Below, piece after piece: positions 1 to 8,675 of a stretch of 20,836 bases of DNA. The stretch spans positions 1-20,836 of the forward strand of contig DBGFNI010000136.1 in NCBI GenBank assembly GCA_048527645.1, read 5' to 3'. The position numbers and the translations under genes were made by a program. The notes beneath the pieces are model-generated. The model was not told the origin of the DNA, did no database searches, and saw nothing but the letters and a program-made list of their open reading frames with translations. Within the stretch, counting starts at the first letter, position 1; every line of letters begins with the position of its first letter. Origin of the DNA: HGM12669 sp048527645. GTDB lineage: Bacteria > Bacillota > Clostridia > Oscillospirales > CAG-272.

Positions 1-1269
1 TACAATCTTCACGCCGGCGCCGATCAGCATAGAAATGATCGGCAGTTTTTCGTGCCCGGTGGCTTGCAGCGCCGCGTTTGTCACCGACAATATCGCAACG
101 AAAAAGACAGACAAAGAGAGAACCGACAGCAGCGGTGCACCGGTTTGCGCCATGGCAGGACGATACAGCAGCGCAAGAACCGGATAAGACAGGACGCACA
201 GTCCGAGTGTTGCGGGCATTGCCAGCAGCGTCACATTCTGAAAGGTTCGGTTCAAGATGGCGCGCAGTTTTTCTTTATCGCCTGCAGCGCGCGCTGCCGA
301 AAGCGCCGGCACCACCGCCGTACACATGGGATAAATCAGCGCCAGCGGCAAATTATACATCGGAACCGCCAAAGAGGTGTAGTTGCCGTATTGCCGCAGT
401 GCCAACTCATGGCTGACACCAGCGGCGCCCGTCAGCCGGTTGATAATCAAAACTGAATCAATCAAATCGGTCAGACTCATCACCGAGGCACATAGCGTGA
501 TCGGCAGCGCGATTTTCGCAAGACCCTGTGCAATGGTTCGATATCGGTCTCGCCGTTCTCGACTGCGCGCCGCCGGCTGCAAGGCGGGACGCAAATGCGC
601 TTTTTTTCCGATCAGATACAGCATGGACAGAGCCGTGCCCACCGTCGAGCCGCCGATTGCCCACGCCGCAACCGCGTACAGCGGCAGCTGCCTGACACGG
701 AGTGCGTATAGGGCAAATAGCATACCGAGTCCGAGCTTGCACCCAGCTTCGATCACCTGAGAAACCGCGGTGGGCATCAACTCTTCAAAGCCCTGAAAGT
801 AGCCACGAAGTGCCGAAGAAACGCAGATAAAGAAAAGCGAGGGCGCAATGAACAGCATACAGCCCTTTGCATCCGGCGCACCTTGCAAATCGGCAAACGC
901 GCCGGAAAACAGCATCATCACAGCACAGCCGACCGCGCCGATCACCGTTAGAGAAAACGTGGCGACACGGTCTGTCGCCGCCAACTGGCGCGCCTGCCGC
1001 ATGGCGCGGCAGCGCGCAATCAGTATCGAAACGGCAACAGGAAGCCCGGCGGTTGATATCATATAAAACCATTTGAAAATATTATAAGCGAGGTTGTAGT
1101 ACGCCATTCCCTCCTCGCCCACCAGATTGGTCAGCGGAATTTTGAACAGCATCCCCAGAATTTTCACGAGCAGATTGGAGCAGGTCAAGGCAGCAACGCC
1201 CTGTGCAAAACGATTGGTACGCTTTGCACAGGGCGTTGCTTTTTCTTTTACGCAAGCACAGTTTTGCAA
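1..1269 (-). CDS. MurJ/SpoVB-type oligosaccharide/lipid flippase (C-terminus cut by window edge)
   Basis: This frame is open for 423 codons with no stop and runs off the left edge. It encodes a very hydrophobic multi-spanning protein of the MVF/polysaccharide-transporter superfamily, whose members flip lipid-linked saccharides (lipid II, spore cortex or wall precursors) across the cytoplasmic membrane. Family signatures are an N-terminal LLVKILGMLFKIPLTNLVG segment, GMAYYNLAYNIF, a STAGLPVAVS turn, LRGYFQGFEE, and ATGHEKLPIISMLIGAGVK near the edge. About 100 C-terminal residues are probably missing compared with the usual 500-550. I chose a TTG start at 1267-1269 because an AGGAG lies 8 nt upstream (1278-1282) and because the family normally has about 15-20 residues before the VKILG motif. 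It starts 19 nt after the nucleoside kinase stop, so it is probably the distal gene of the operon. An inverted repeat (1192-1240) falls inside its first codons. SpoVB, YtgP and MurJ subtypes cannot be separated here. Confidence 0.88.
   Translation of the reverse strand, partial: MQNCACVKEKATPCAKRTNRFAQGVAALTCSNLLVKILGMLFKIPLTNLVGEEGMAYYNLAYNIFKWFYMISTAGLPVAVSILIARCRAMRQARQLAATDRVATFSLTVIGAVGCAVMMLFSGAFADLQGAPDAKGCMLFIAPSLFFICVSSALRGYFQGFEELMPTAVSQVIEAGCKLGLGMLFALYALRVRQLPLYAVAAWAIGGSTVGTALSMLYLIGKKAHLRPALQPAARSRERRDRYRTIAQGLAKIALPITLCASVMSLTDLIDSVLIINRLTGAAGVSHELALRQYGNYTSLAVPMYNLPLALIYPMCTAVVPALSAARAAGDKEKLRAILNRTFQNVTLLAMPATLGLCVLSYPVLALLYRPAMAQTGAPLLSVLSLSVFFVAILSVTNAALQATGHEKLPIISMLIGAGVKIV
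1192..1240 (+). repeat. 18-bp perfect inverted repeat, terminator-like on the plus strand, inside the flippase start
   Basis: The arms are 1192-1209 and 1223-1240 (left arm AGCAACGCCCTGTGCAAA), separated by a 13-nt loop. On the plus strand the hairpin is followed at once by a T-rich run (1240-1249), the form of an intrinsic terminator. On the minus strand it lies about 30 nt after the TTG start of the flippase, encodes residues 11-26, and has no following T run. The right arm encodes the conserved FAQGVA stretch, while the left arm lies in the variable N-terminus. It may stop antisense transcripts or form a hairpin in the flippase mRNA. The function is not known. Confidence 0.7.
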
Positions 1270-1288
1270 GGAGAGCGCTCCTGTAAGT

Positions 1289-2251
1289 TTATTCTCCGAT
1301 AAACTCCCGGAACATGGAATCCCGCGGCACAAACGACATCTCCATCCGCGGCAGAGCGCTGATTTTTTCCAGCAGGCGCCGTGCCAATGCGCCCGGCGTC
1401 CCGTCCAAAATTGCCGCATTGGATAATTCCTGTTCCAATAAAGGCTTTATCACAAATAATTCATATGCAAAAGACGAGGAAATATGAATATCGAGCGCAT
1501 CGGTATACGGAAAAATATTCTTGTCTTCATTTTTTCGCACACTCTCCCACAGCGCAAGCGTCTGTTCGGCCTTGACCCCGCGAAACTTTGCATCGCGGAC
1601 AATCCGCCGCATCAGCCGGAGCTCCTCTGCGCAGAACAGCACGCCGTTGACCCGGATGCTTCCCGGAGAAATGAATATGCCGCAGGCGTTGCACCGCGGG
1701 ATCAGCGCGGTGATCTGTGGATAAATGGCCTGAATTCCCTCAAAGAGAAAAATATCACCCTTTTCCGGCTCCACATCCTGATACCCGACCCGCTTGCCGC
1801 TCAAAAAATCGTATACCGGCAGGGAGAGCTTTTGCAGAGTGAGAATCCGCTCCAGCGTCTGCCCGAGCGCTGTAAAATCAATCGACTGCACCGACTCATA
1901 GTCGACATCTGTGTTGCCGGCTCGCGCCGTGAGCAGAGAACGATCCAGATAATAGTTGTCAATAGAAACGGCGTGCACACGGTGCCCCAACCGCAGCAAA
2001 CGCTCGCACAGCATGGAGGCAGTGGTGGTTTTTCCCGAACAGGTCGGGCCGGACAGCCAAATCACGCGCAGTGCCTGCTGCGCCGCCAATTGCTGTGCCG
2101 TCCGCTCCAAATGCGCGGCAAAGCACTGCTCCGATTGCTCAGCCAACTGCGTTTTTTGCGCTTTTGTAAGCGACGACGAGACTGTCAGCGAAATCTCCGC
2201 TTGCCGCCCTTTCTGTGCGCCGTCTCGAAAACTGTCCAAATTGTGCTTCAA
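1289..2251 (-). CDS. Uridine kinase-like P-loop nucleoside kinase
   Basis: This is a 320-residue protein of the phosphoribulokinase/uridine kinase family, which transfers phosphate from ATP to a nucleoside. The Walker A loop is GPTCSGKTT at about residues 68-76, followed by SIDNYYLDR, a substrate-region motif, FLFEGIQAIYPQI as the Walker B-like strand, and LMRRIVRDAKFRGVKAEQTL, SVRKNEDKNIFPY and YELFVIKPLLEQEL. These C-terminal motifs match the kinase half of the clostridial long nucleoside kinases of about 550 residues, which carry N-terminal TGS and tRNA-synthetase-like domains. Those domains are absent here and are replaced by about 60 residues of Gln- and Ala-rich sequence. The start is TTG at 2249-2251, supported by GGGAGG 6 nt upstream. 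The gene lies 24 nt after hemZ and 19 nt before the flippase. The substrate (uridine, cytidine or another nucleoside) cannot be assigned. Confidence 0.8.
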   Translation of the reverse strand: MKHNLDSFRDGAQKGRQAEISLTVSSSLTKAQKTQLAEQSEQCFAAHLERTAQQLAAQQALRVIWLSGPTCSGKTTTASMLCERLLRLGHRVHAVSIDNYYLDRSLLTARAGNTDVDYESVQSIDFTALGQTLERILTLQKLSLPVYDFLSGKRVGYQDVEPEKGDIFLFEGIQAIYPQITALIPRCNACGIFISPGSIRVNGVLFCAEELRLMRRIVRDAKFRGVKAEQTLALWESVRKNEDKNIFPYTDALDIHISSSFAYELFVIKPLLEQELSNAAILDGTPGALARRLLEKISALPRMEMSFVPRDSMFREFIGE

Positions 2252-2275
2252 AATGATCCTCCCGTTTGCATACGG

Positions 2276-3766
2276 TCAGGGCAAATCTGCTTCAAAAAAT
2301 GCGTGAATCTGCTTCACCGCTTCTTCATCCACGGTGCTTTTTCTGCCCGCGTCCAGATATTCATATGGATATTTCTGTGAAAAAATGCGTTCGATCCGCT
2401 TTCGGTCACGGCTGACCAATTTGGTCACCGCGCCGGCGCCGCAGGCAAAAACGCTGTGTAATTCTTCCATCATCAGGATATTATACAGTCCCTGCGCGCC
2501 ATCCTTGGAAAAGCCGACATTTTCAAAATTGCCGACCGTGTTTTTCTGCCGGTAGATATAATACGGCACATATCCGTTATTTTTCGCGCAAAGATGCGCA
2601 TAGTCGATCGCCTTTCCGGTTTCACCGCCGGAACGGGAATACACCTGCTCGCCCGCCTTGAGGATATCCGCCGCCTTTTTCACGCAGAACGTGTGCACCG
2701 TGAGATTATCCGGCGCCAGCTCCATGATGCGGTCGACTGATTTGGAAAAGCTTACAAAGCTCTCCCCCGGCAGTCCGGCGATCAGATCGGTGTTAATATG
2801 AGGAATCCCGGAGCATACCGCCATATCATACGCGCGGTAAAACTCCGCAACCGTGTGGCGCCGCCCGATTTGCTGCAGCACCTCGTCGTTGAGCGTCTGC
2901 GGGTTGATGCTGACGCGGTTGACACCCAGTTCTTTGGCCACTCGGAACTTTTCCGGTGTGATGGTGTCCGGTCTGCCCGCCTCCAAAGAAAATTCCAGCA
3001 ACGTATCCGGGTCAATATGCTCGGCGATTTTGGTCAGCAGAAGCCGCAGCTGCTCCGCTGTAAGCGTTGTCGGCGTGCCTCCGCCGATATACACGGTTAA
3101 AACACGCAGCCCCAGGGAACGGATGATCGCAAACATCCGGTCAATATCTTCACACAGACGGGTCAGATACGCCGGGATCAGGTCGAGCAGCTTTTTGGAG
3201 GTGAACGAAACAAACGAGCAGTAACTGCACCGGCTCGGGCAAAACGGAATAGAAATATACACCGAGCAGGTGTCCGGCGGGAGTTTTTTGATCAGCTGCT
3301 GCTCCCGATAGGCGATTTCCGTGGCAAGCGCCGCTTTTTTCGGATACACAAACAATTCGTTGCGCAAAACGCGCTTCACCTCGGTGCGGTTCATCCCGCG
3401 CTCCAACATGTCCAACGCATATTTCCCCGGGCGAATCCCGGTCAGGATTCCCCACTGCGGTGTGTAATGAAGCAACTTTTTCCCCGCTGCAAAAAATGCC
3501 TTCCCTACTGCTATTTTTGTCACATGTCCCTCAGAATATCCGTTGCTCCCCAGCGGCTCGGTGTATTCCTCCGTGACGCATTCCCCGCCGTCGCACAGCA
3601 TCACGCGGGCATAGATTCCCTGCTGCTCTTTTCGCGTCAGAACATGCACAGAAGGCTCCGCAGAATCGGCGTCCTGCCGCGCGGAAAACTTTGCCCCGGG
3701 ATAAAACACTAGGCAAAGCGTCTGTACATAGTACGAAGAAATGTCACCGTCAATTGAAATTCTCAT
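2276..3766 (-). CDS. hemZ: HemZ-type radical SAM coproporphyrinogen dehydrogenase
   Basis: This is a 496-residue member of the HemN/HemZ branch of radical SAM enzymes, which carry out oxygen-independent coproporphyrinogen III oxidative decarboxylation or related chemistry. The 4Fe-4S cluster motif is FCPSRCSYC, with cysteines at residues 176, 180 and 183. It is followed by the SAM-binding GGGTP at 228-232 and by EFSLEAGRPDTIT, RVSINPQTLNDEVL and NTDLIAGLPGES, the usual HemN-family strand motifs. The N-terminal 165 residues before the cluster are typical of HemZ and distinguish it from the shorter HemN/HemW. The order relA-dtd-hemZ is a known arrangement in clostridia. It starts 24 nt after dtd. 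The ribosome binding site is weak, so coupling to dtd translation is plausible. True enzymatic activity of HemZ proteins is less well established than that of HemN, and no other haem genes are visible here. Confidence 0.87.
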   Translation of the reverse strand: MRISIDGDISSYYVQTLCLVFYPGAKFSARQDADSAEPSVHVLTRKEQQGIYARVMLCDGGECVTEEYTEPLGSNGYSEGHVTKIAVGKAFFAAGKKLLHYTPQWGILTGIRPGKYALDMLERGMNRTEVKRVLRNELFVYPKKAALATEIAYREQQLIKKLPPDTCSVYISIPFCPSRCSYCSFVSFTSKKLLDLIPAYLTRLCEDIDRMFAIIRSLGLRVLTVYIGGGTPTTLTAEQLRLLLTKIAEHIDPDTLLEFSLEAGRPDTITPEKFRVAKELGVNRVSINPQTLNDEVLQQIGRRHTVAEFYRAYDMAVCSGIPHINTDLIAGLPGESFVSFSKSVDRIMELAPDNLTVHTFCVKKAADILKAGEQVYSRSGGETGKAIDYAHLCAKNNGYVPYYIYRQKNTVGNFENVGFSKDGAQGLYNILMMEELHSVFACGAGAVTKLVSRDRKRIERIFSQKYPYEYLDAGRKSTVDEEAVKQIHAFFEADLP

Positions 3767-3790
3767 ATGTCTCTGTCCGATCTCATTGTG

Positions 3791-4243
3791 TTATTTTTTC
3801 AAAAGCTCGCTTTCCATCACGATTGTCACCGGGCCGTCATTGGTCAGCGAAATCTGCATATCCGCGCCGAATTCGCCGGTTTCCACCCGTGGCACGCGCT
3901 CCCGCAGATACGCCACAAACGACTCATACAGCGGCACGGCCGTCTCGGGTCTCGCCGCATTCAGATAATCCGGGCGGTTGCCGTGCACATAGTTGGCGTA
4001 AAGCGTAAATTGGGACACCACCAAAATCTCACCGTTGACATCGGTTATGGAGCGGTTCATTCGCCCCTCCTCGTCCGGAAAAATACGCAGCTTGACGATT
4101 TTTTGCGCCAGCGCGGCGGCGTCTGCCTCTGTGTCCTGTGTGCCCACGCCGAGCAAAATCATATAGCCCCTGCCGCAAGCGCCGATCGTCTCTCCCTCGA
4201 CGCATACCTGCGCCTGTGTCACCAGTTGAATCACTGCTTTCAT
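3791..4243 (-). CDS. dtd: D-aminoacyl-tRNA deacylase
   Basis: This 150-residue protein is the Dtd1-type deacylase, which removes D-amino acids (and glycine mischarged on tRNA-Ala) from tRNA, a chiral proofreading step in the cytoplasm. Visible motifs are the N-terminal MKAVIQLVTQAQV strand, GRGYMILLGVG, RIFPDEEGRMNRS, the catalytic SQFTL motif at residues 77-81, and the C-terminal NDGPVT motif (Gly-Pro at 137-138), whose cis-peptide reaches into the partner subunit's active site. Length is normal for the family. The frame is open further upstream, but I place the start at ATG 4241-4243: the protein begins there exactly as family members do, AAGGA lies about 12 nt upstream, and longer versions would overlap relA. 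The segment after SQFTL (YANYVHGNRPDY) differs from the common YGDCRKGRRPSF form, but the catalytic motifs are intact. Confidence 0.93.
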   Translation of the reverse strand: MKAVIQLVTQAQVCVEGETIGACGRGYMILLGVGTQDTEADAAALAQKIVKLRIFPDEEGRMNRSITDVNGEILVVSQFTLYANYVHGNRPDYLNAARPETAVPLYESFVAYLRERVPRVETGEFGADMQISLTNDGPVTIVMESELLKK

Positions 4244-4286
4244 AAAATCTCTGTTTCCTTTATCTGTTTTGCGGGTCTTCCGCGCC

Positions 4287-6485
4287 TTATCCGCGCGAAA
4301 CCTCAATCACGTTTTCCACACTGCGCAGTCGGGACATCATGGAGTGCAGATGCTCGACATTTTTGCAGGTCACGGTGAGATAAATAGCCATCACGTCATT
4401 GGGACGGGACTGCGTGGCGATTTGCGTTGCGGACACGCGCATTTCCGCAAGCACATTCATCAGCCCCGCCATCACGCCGATCTCATTGTGGGCAAGAACA
4501 TGCAGCGTGCCTTCGAATACACCGTTCACACTCGTCTGTGCGCCCTGCGTCCAGTGCGCCTCCTTCAGCCGCTCGCCATCCTTCTCGAACATGCCAGACA
4601 AATTGGGGCAGTCCCGCTTGTGGATGGAAATGCCGAATCCCTTGGTGACAAAGCCGATAATGTCGTCGCCCGGCAGAGGATTGCAGCATTTTGCAAATTT
4701 CACCTGGCAGCCCTCCACCCCGTCCACAATCACAGCGGAAGAACGGGAAATGCGGCGCGGTGCGGCAAGGGTCGGCAGTGTCGGCAGCGCTTCCTGCTTT
4801 TCCGTCTCCGTGATGCGCCGGCTGTTCAATTTTTCAATTTCCTCTTTCAGACGGATCGTCAGCTTGGAGGTGGGCAGGCCGCCGTACCCGATCGTGTTAT
4901 AGAGATCCTCCGCTTCGTGAAAGCCCGCGCGCTGCGCAACAGCGGTGATGATCTCCTCCCGCTCCCGCTCCGTCAGGTGCTTGTCCAGACGCTTGAGTTC
5001 CTTCTCCATCTCACTGCGCCCGACAATGATATTGTCGGCACGTTTTTCTTTTTTGAACCACTGACGGATTTTGTTGCGCGCTTCGCTGGTGCGGACAATC
5101 TTCAGCCAGTCACGGCTCGGTCCGCGGGAGGCCTGAGAGGTGATGACCTCGACAATTTCACCAGTTTGCAGCACGCGGTCGATGGGCACAATCATACCGT
5201 TGACCTTGGCGCCCACCATTTTGTGACCGACCGCCGAATGAATTGCGTAGGCAAAGTCGATGCATGTCGCGCCCTGCGGCAGGGAGATGACGTCCCCCTT
5301 CGGCGTGAAAACGAAGGTCTCGTCATGAAAAATATCAATTTTCAGCGCGTTGACAAACTCATCGGGATCGTCGGTCTCGTTTTCCGTTTCCAGCAGCTGT
5401 GCAATCCATTCTAGTTTCTGATCCAGATCCTTTCCGCCGCTATCGCCGGATTTGTATTTCCAGTGTGCGGCGACGCCGTATTCCGCCACATGATCCATCT
5501 CCCGCGTGCGGATCTGCACCTCAAAGGGCACGCCGTCTCGCCCCAGAACCGTCGTGTGCAGCGAGCGGTACAAATTGGGCTTCGGTGTGGAGATATAGTC
5601 CTTAAAGCGGCCCGGCATCGAATGAAACATATCATGGATGATCCCCAGCGCGGTATAGCACTCCAGCTCCGTCTCCACAATGATGCGCAATGCGTAAAAA
5701 TCGTATATTTCATCAAAGCTCTTGTTTTGATTATACATCTTGCGGTAGATGGAATAAACGCTCTTGACCCGGCCTTTGAGCTTGAAGTGAATCTGATACT
5801 CCGTCAGCTTTTTGCTGATTTCCTCCTGCGTGCGCTCGATGAAATCCTTGTTCTGCCCGTACTTTTTTTCTATATCCGCGCTGACCTCGTCAAAGCCGAT
5901 CGGATCCAGATAAGACAGAGCAAGATTTTCCAGCTCATGCTTAATCCGCTGCATACCGAGCCGGTGTGCCAACGGCGCATATACATTCATCGTTTCCAAT
6001 GCGGTCAGACGCTGTTTGGGCTCCGGCTTTGCCGAGAGCGTGCGCATGTTGTGCAGCCGGTCGCAAAGCTTGATCAGAATCACGCGGACGTCCTTTGACA
6101 TGGCGAGCAGCATCTTGCGCAAGTTCTCCATGCTTTCCTCTTCCTTGTCCGCAAAAGGAATGTGAACCAGCTTGGTCAGCCCGTCAACAAGATCCCCCAC
6201 TGTCGGGCCGAACCGGCGGCGCAGAATTTCGATATTCGTTTTATCCGGGCAGTCCTCCAGCGTGTCGTGCAGCAGCGCCGCGCAGACAGAATCCGTGTCA
6301 AGCTCCAAGCCGACAACAATCTCCGCCACCGCGGCGGGATGGGAGATATACGGTTCTCCGCTCGCACGGAACTGCCCTTCATGCAGTTCCTTTGCGTAGG
6401 TATAAGCGCTGCTGATCCGCTCTAAATCATAATTCTTTTTGGTGCGGAGAATCGCCGCCTTCAGCTGTTCAAAGATTTCATCCAT
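4287..6485 (-). CDS. relA: Bifunctional (p)ppGpp synthetase/hydrolase, RelA/SpoT family
   Basis: This 732-residue long Rel protein makes and degrades (p)ppGpp, the stringent-response alarmone, on the ribosome or free in the cytoplasm. Domains run in order: an HD hydrolase (about residues 25-170) with LHDTLED and KLCDRLHNMRTL, a synthetase (about 230-345) with GRFKDYISTPKPNLYRSLHT and EVQIRT, a TGS domain (about 393-450, beginning VFTPKGDVISLP), a Cys/His-containing region (CCNPLPGDD) and a C-terminal ACT domain (about 660-732). The RFKD signature in the synthetase site and the intact HD motif are those of bifunctional Rel. Two in-frame ATGs occur. I prefer 6483-6485 because GGAAGG lies 9 nt before it, whereas that same site abuts the ATG at 6494. 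The gene overlaps the end of recJ by 8 nt, indicating translational coupling. Confidence 0.95.
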   Translation of the reverse strand: MDEIFEQLKAAILRTKKNYDLERISSAYTYAKELHEGQFRASGEPYISHPAAVAEIVVGLELDTDSVCAALLHDTLEDCPDKTNIEILRRRFGPTVGDLVDGLTKLVHIPFADKEEESMENLRKMLLAMSKDVRVILIKLCDRLHNMRTLSAKPEPKQRLTALETMNVYAPLAHRLGMQRIKHELENLALSYLDPIGFDEVSADIEKKYGQNKDFIERTQEEISKKLTEYQIHFKLKGRVKSVYSIYRKMYNQNKSFDEIYDFYALRIIVETELECYTALGIIHDMFHSMPGRFKDYISTPKPNLYRSLHTTVLGRDGVPFEVQIRTREMDHVAEYGVAAHWKYKSGDSGGKDLDQKLEWIAQLLETENETDDPDEFVNALKIDIFHDETFVFTPKGDVISLPQGATCIDFAYAIHSAVGHKMVGAKVNGMIVPIDRVLQTGEIVEVITSQASRGPSRDWLKIVRTSEARNKIRQWFKKEKRADNIIVGRSEMEKELKRLDKHLTEREREEIITAVAQRAGFHEAEDLYNTIGYGGLPTSKLTIRLKEEIEKLNSRRITETEKQEALPTLPTLAAPRRISRSSAVIVDGVEGCQVKFAKCCNPLPGDDIIGFVTKGFGISIHKRDCPNLSGMFEKDGERLKEAHWTQGAQTSVNGVFEGTLHVLAHNEIGVMAGLMNVLAEMRVSATQIATQSRPNDVMAIYLTVTCKNVEHLHSMMSRLRSVENVIEVSRG

Positions 6486-8616
6486 ATGTCTCATCCTTCC
6501 CCGGGGTTTCTTCGGATATGTATTTTGCGCGCAGTGCGCAAAGCGTCGGACTCTTCTCCAAATCCACCTTGTCCGTCGCGTGCAGCAGCGCGATACACAG
6601 CGCTCCCTTTTGCGCAGAGCAGGTGATCAGCCTCATCTCTGCCAATATGTCCAGTGCTAGCAGCAGACGGTACAGCGGCATGCGTAATTTCAGAGAAAGC
6701 GCCGTGTCCGTCACATGCGTCTCACGCTCGCCGCACCTGTCACGCAGACAGCGGTACAAATCGGCAAAATCCTGACGATCCGGCAGCATATCAGCGCATT
6801 CAACCGCCTCCCCGCGGCATATCCTGCCGTAGATCTCGCGCTGCTGTTCCAGCTCCTGATACACCTCCTCGGAAAAATCCATATCCGTGATCAGCATCTG
6901 CACGCTGGTACGGTTCATAAACTCGTTGATGTCGATCTGATATACCACATCAACGCGGTCTCCCGTACGGTACGGCAGCGTCTCGGGTGCGGTGCCGAAA
7001 TACATCGCGGTGATGCGCCAATCCCCCCGGCACAGTGTCAGTCTCGTGTGCCGCCCGCCACCCACGGGCGTGATGTCCCGAAGCAGCAGATCTTTTGTCA
7101 AAAACAGGGGAACCGGGTTCTCGCACCCGAAGGGCTCCAGCAATGCGAACTCCTGCGCCAGCGCCAAAACCAAATCAGCCGGAGAAAGCGTATCGTCAAT
7201 TGCAATCTGCCGCTGTGGCATGCTGTCGCCCAGCTGTTTTTTTGCGGCAGCGCGCAATGCCTGCCGAAAGGCGGCCATATTCTCCCGGCGCACGGAAAAA
7301 CCCGCCGCCATATCGTGTCCGCCGTGATGCTCCAAAACAGCGTCGCAGTCATCCAGTGCCTGCGCCAGCCGAAAGCCCTCCACGCTGCGCGCGGAGCCGC
7401 GACCAACGCCGTCTGCCCCCTCAAAGGTGATCAGTGCACACGGTCTGCCGAATTGCTGCGTGATTTTTCCCGCTGCAATGCCGATCACACCGCTGTGCCA
7501 GTTGTCCCCTGCGGCAATGAGCACCTGCTGTGCCGCCGGATCAGACTGCCCCATGATCTTTTCATATGCTTCCCGCACCACACCGTCCTCAACCCGCTGT
7601 CGCTCGGTATTATATTCGCAGAGCGCGCAGGCGTAGGGCTGCGCTTCTTCTTCGCTCTTGGACAGCAGCAGGCGCAGCGCACTCTCCGCACAGCCCATTC
7701 TGCCCGCCGCATTGATGCGCGGCGCAATCGTAAAGCTGACCAGTGACGCGCTGAATTTCCGTTTTTCGCTGTTATGCTCCGTATACGCGCCCGCCTGACG
7801 GAGCAACGCCGTCACGCCGGGATGCGCGTCACAGCCGATCAGCCCCAGTCCCAGACTTGCAATCAGCCGGTTTTCATCCAGCAGCGGCACCATGTCCGCG
7901 ATCGTGCCGATGGCACACACTGCGCCATAGGTGCGGCACAGCTGTGCAACCGCGCTCTTCTGTGCCTGCTCACCGGGATTGCGCAGCATTTCGCAGGCGC
8001 ACATCAGTTTGAACGCAACGCCGACGCCCGCAAGCCCGGCAAAGGGGTAAGCACTGTCCGGACGCTTGGGATTGACCACCGCGCAGCATTGCGGAAGGCT
8101 TTTTGGGCAGGCGTGGTGATCGGTCACAATCAGATCGACCCCAAGTGTGCGCGCCAGTTCAGCCTCCTCCAACGCCGTGACGCCCGTATCCACCGTGACA
8201 ACCAGCCGCGTCCCGCTTGCTGCGAGCTGACGAAGCGCATCCGCATGCAGCCCGTAGCCCTCTGCGGCACGGTCGGGAATGTAATACTCCGCCACCGCAC
8301 CGATCGCATTCAGATAGTCGTACAGGATGCAAACCGCGCTGACCCCGTCCGCGTCATAGTCGCCGTATACGGCAATGCGTTCCCCCGTGCGAACGGCAGA
8401 GAGCAGACGCTCTGCCGCCTCCTTCATATCAGGGAGCGCAAAGGGGTCGTGAAAGTGGTCGCTGCTTTTTTCCAAAAACGCCCGCGCATGCGCAGTGTCC
8501 GTGATGCCGCGATTGATCAGAAGACGCGCCGTGACGGGGAAGATATCCAGCTCGCGGGCAAGATCAATGATATTCTGTTTTTCGCACTCGTGTAAAATCC
8601 AATTTTCTCTTGCCAA
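6478..8616 (-). CDS. recJ: RecJ single-stranded-DNA-specific 5'-3' exonuclease
   Basis: This DHH/DHHA1 phosphoesterase of about 712 residues degrades single-stranded DNA 5' to 3' in recombination and mismatch or base-excision repair. The metal-binding motifs are GDYDADG (about residues 85-91), VDTG (about 142-145) and TDHH (about 165-168). The DHHA1 domain is marked by GDNWHSGVIGIAAGKI and HHGGHDMAAGFSV, followed by an OB-fold region and a C-terminal extension of about 130 residues. The frame has a TTG at 8622 and another at 8616. The second is preferred because AGAGG lies 9 nt upstream and the protein then begins MARENWIL, as RecJ proteins do. It starts 59 nt after the RseC-like gene and its end overlaps relA. 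RecJ shares its DHH/DHHA1 fold with the c-di-AMP phosphodiesterase GdpP, but length and motifs place this protein with RecJ. Confidence 0.94.
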   Translation of the reverse strand: MARENWILHECEKQNIIDLARELDIFPVTARLLINRGITDTAHARAFLEKSSDHFHDPFALPDMKEAAERLLSAVRTGERIAVYGDYDADGVSAVCILYDYLNAIGAVAEYYIPDRAAEGYGLHADALRQLAASGTRLVVTVDTGVTALEEAELARTLGVDLIVTDHHACPKSLPQCCAVVNPKRPDSAYPFAGLAGVGVAFKLMCACEMLRNPGEQAQKSAVAQLCRTYGAVCAIGTIADMVPLLDENRLIASLGLGLIGCDAHPGVTALLRQAGAYTEHNSEKRKFSASLVSFTIAPRINAAGRMGCAESALRLLLSKSEEEAQPYACALCEYNTERQRVEDGVVREAYEKIMGQSDPAAQQVLIAAGDNWHSGVIGIAAGKITQQFGRPCALITFEGADGVGRGSARSVEGFRLAQALDDCDAVLEHHGGHDMAAGFSVRRENMAAFRQALRAAAKKQLGDSMPQRQIAIDDTLSPADLVLALAQEFALLEPFGCENPVPLFLTKDLLLRDITPVGGGRHTRLTLCRGDWRITAMYFGTAPETLPYRTGDRVDVVYQIDINEFMNRTSVQMLITDMDFSEEVYQELEQQREIYGRICRGEAVECADMLPDRQDFADLYRCLRDRCGERETHVTDTALSLKLRMPLYRLLLALDILAEMRLITCSAQKGALCIALLHATDKVDLEKSPTLCALRAKYISEETPGKDETYG

Positions 8617-8675
8617 AGCCAAATTCCTCTAACTGTATTGTTTCAATTTATCGCCTTTTCGCCTCACGCCGAAAG

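Noticed and set aside
1484..2380. A 298-codon plus-strand open frame opposite the nucleoside kinase and the end of hemZ
   Set aside because: It overlaps two real genes and has no domain or initiation signal.
4269..5414. A 381-codon plus-strand open frame opposite relA
   Set aside because: It is antisense to well-conserved RelA motifs, has an Arg/His-rich composition, and shows no family resemblance.
6715..7746. A 343-codon plus-strand open frame opposite recJ
   Set aside because: It is antisense to RecJ, shows no motif or start signal, and is similar in composition to the other shadow frames.
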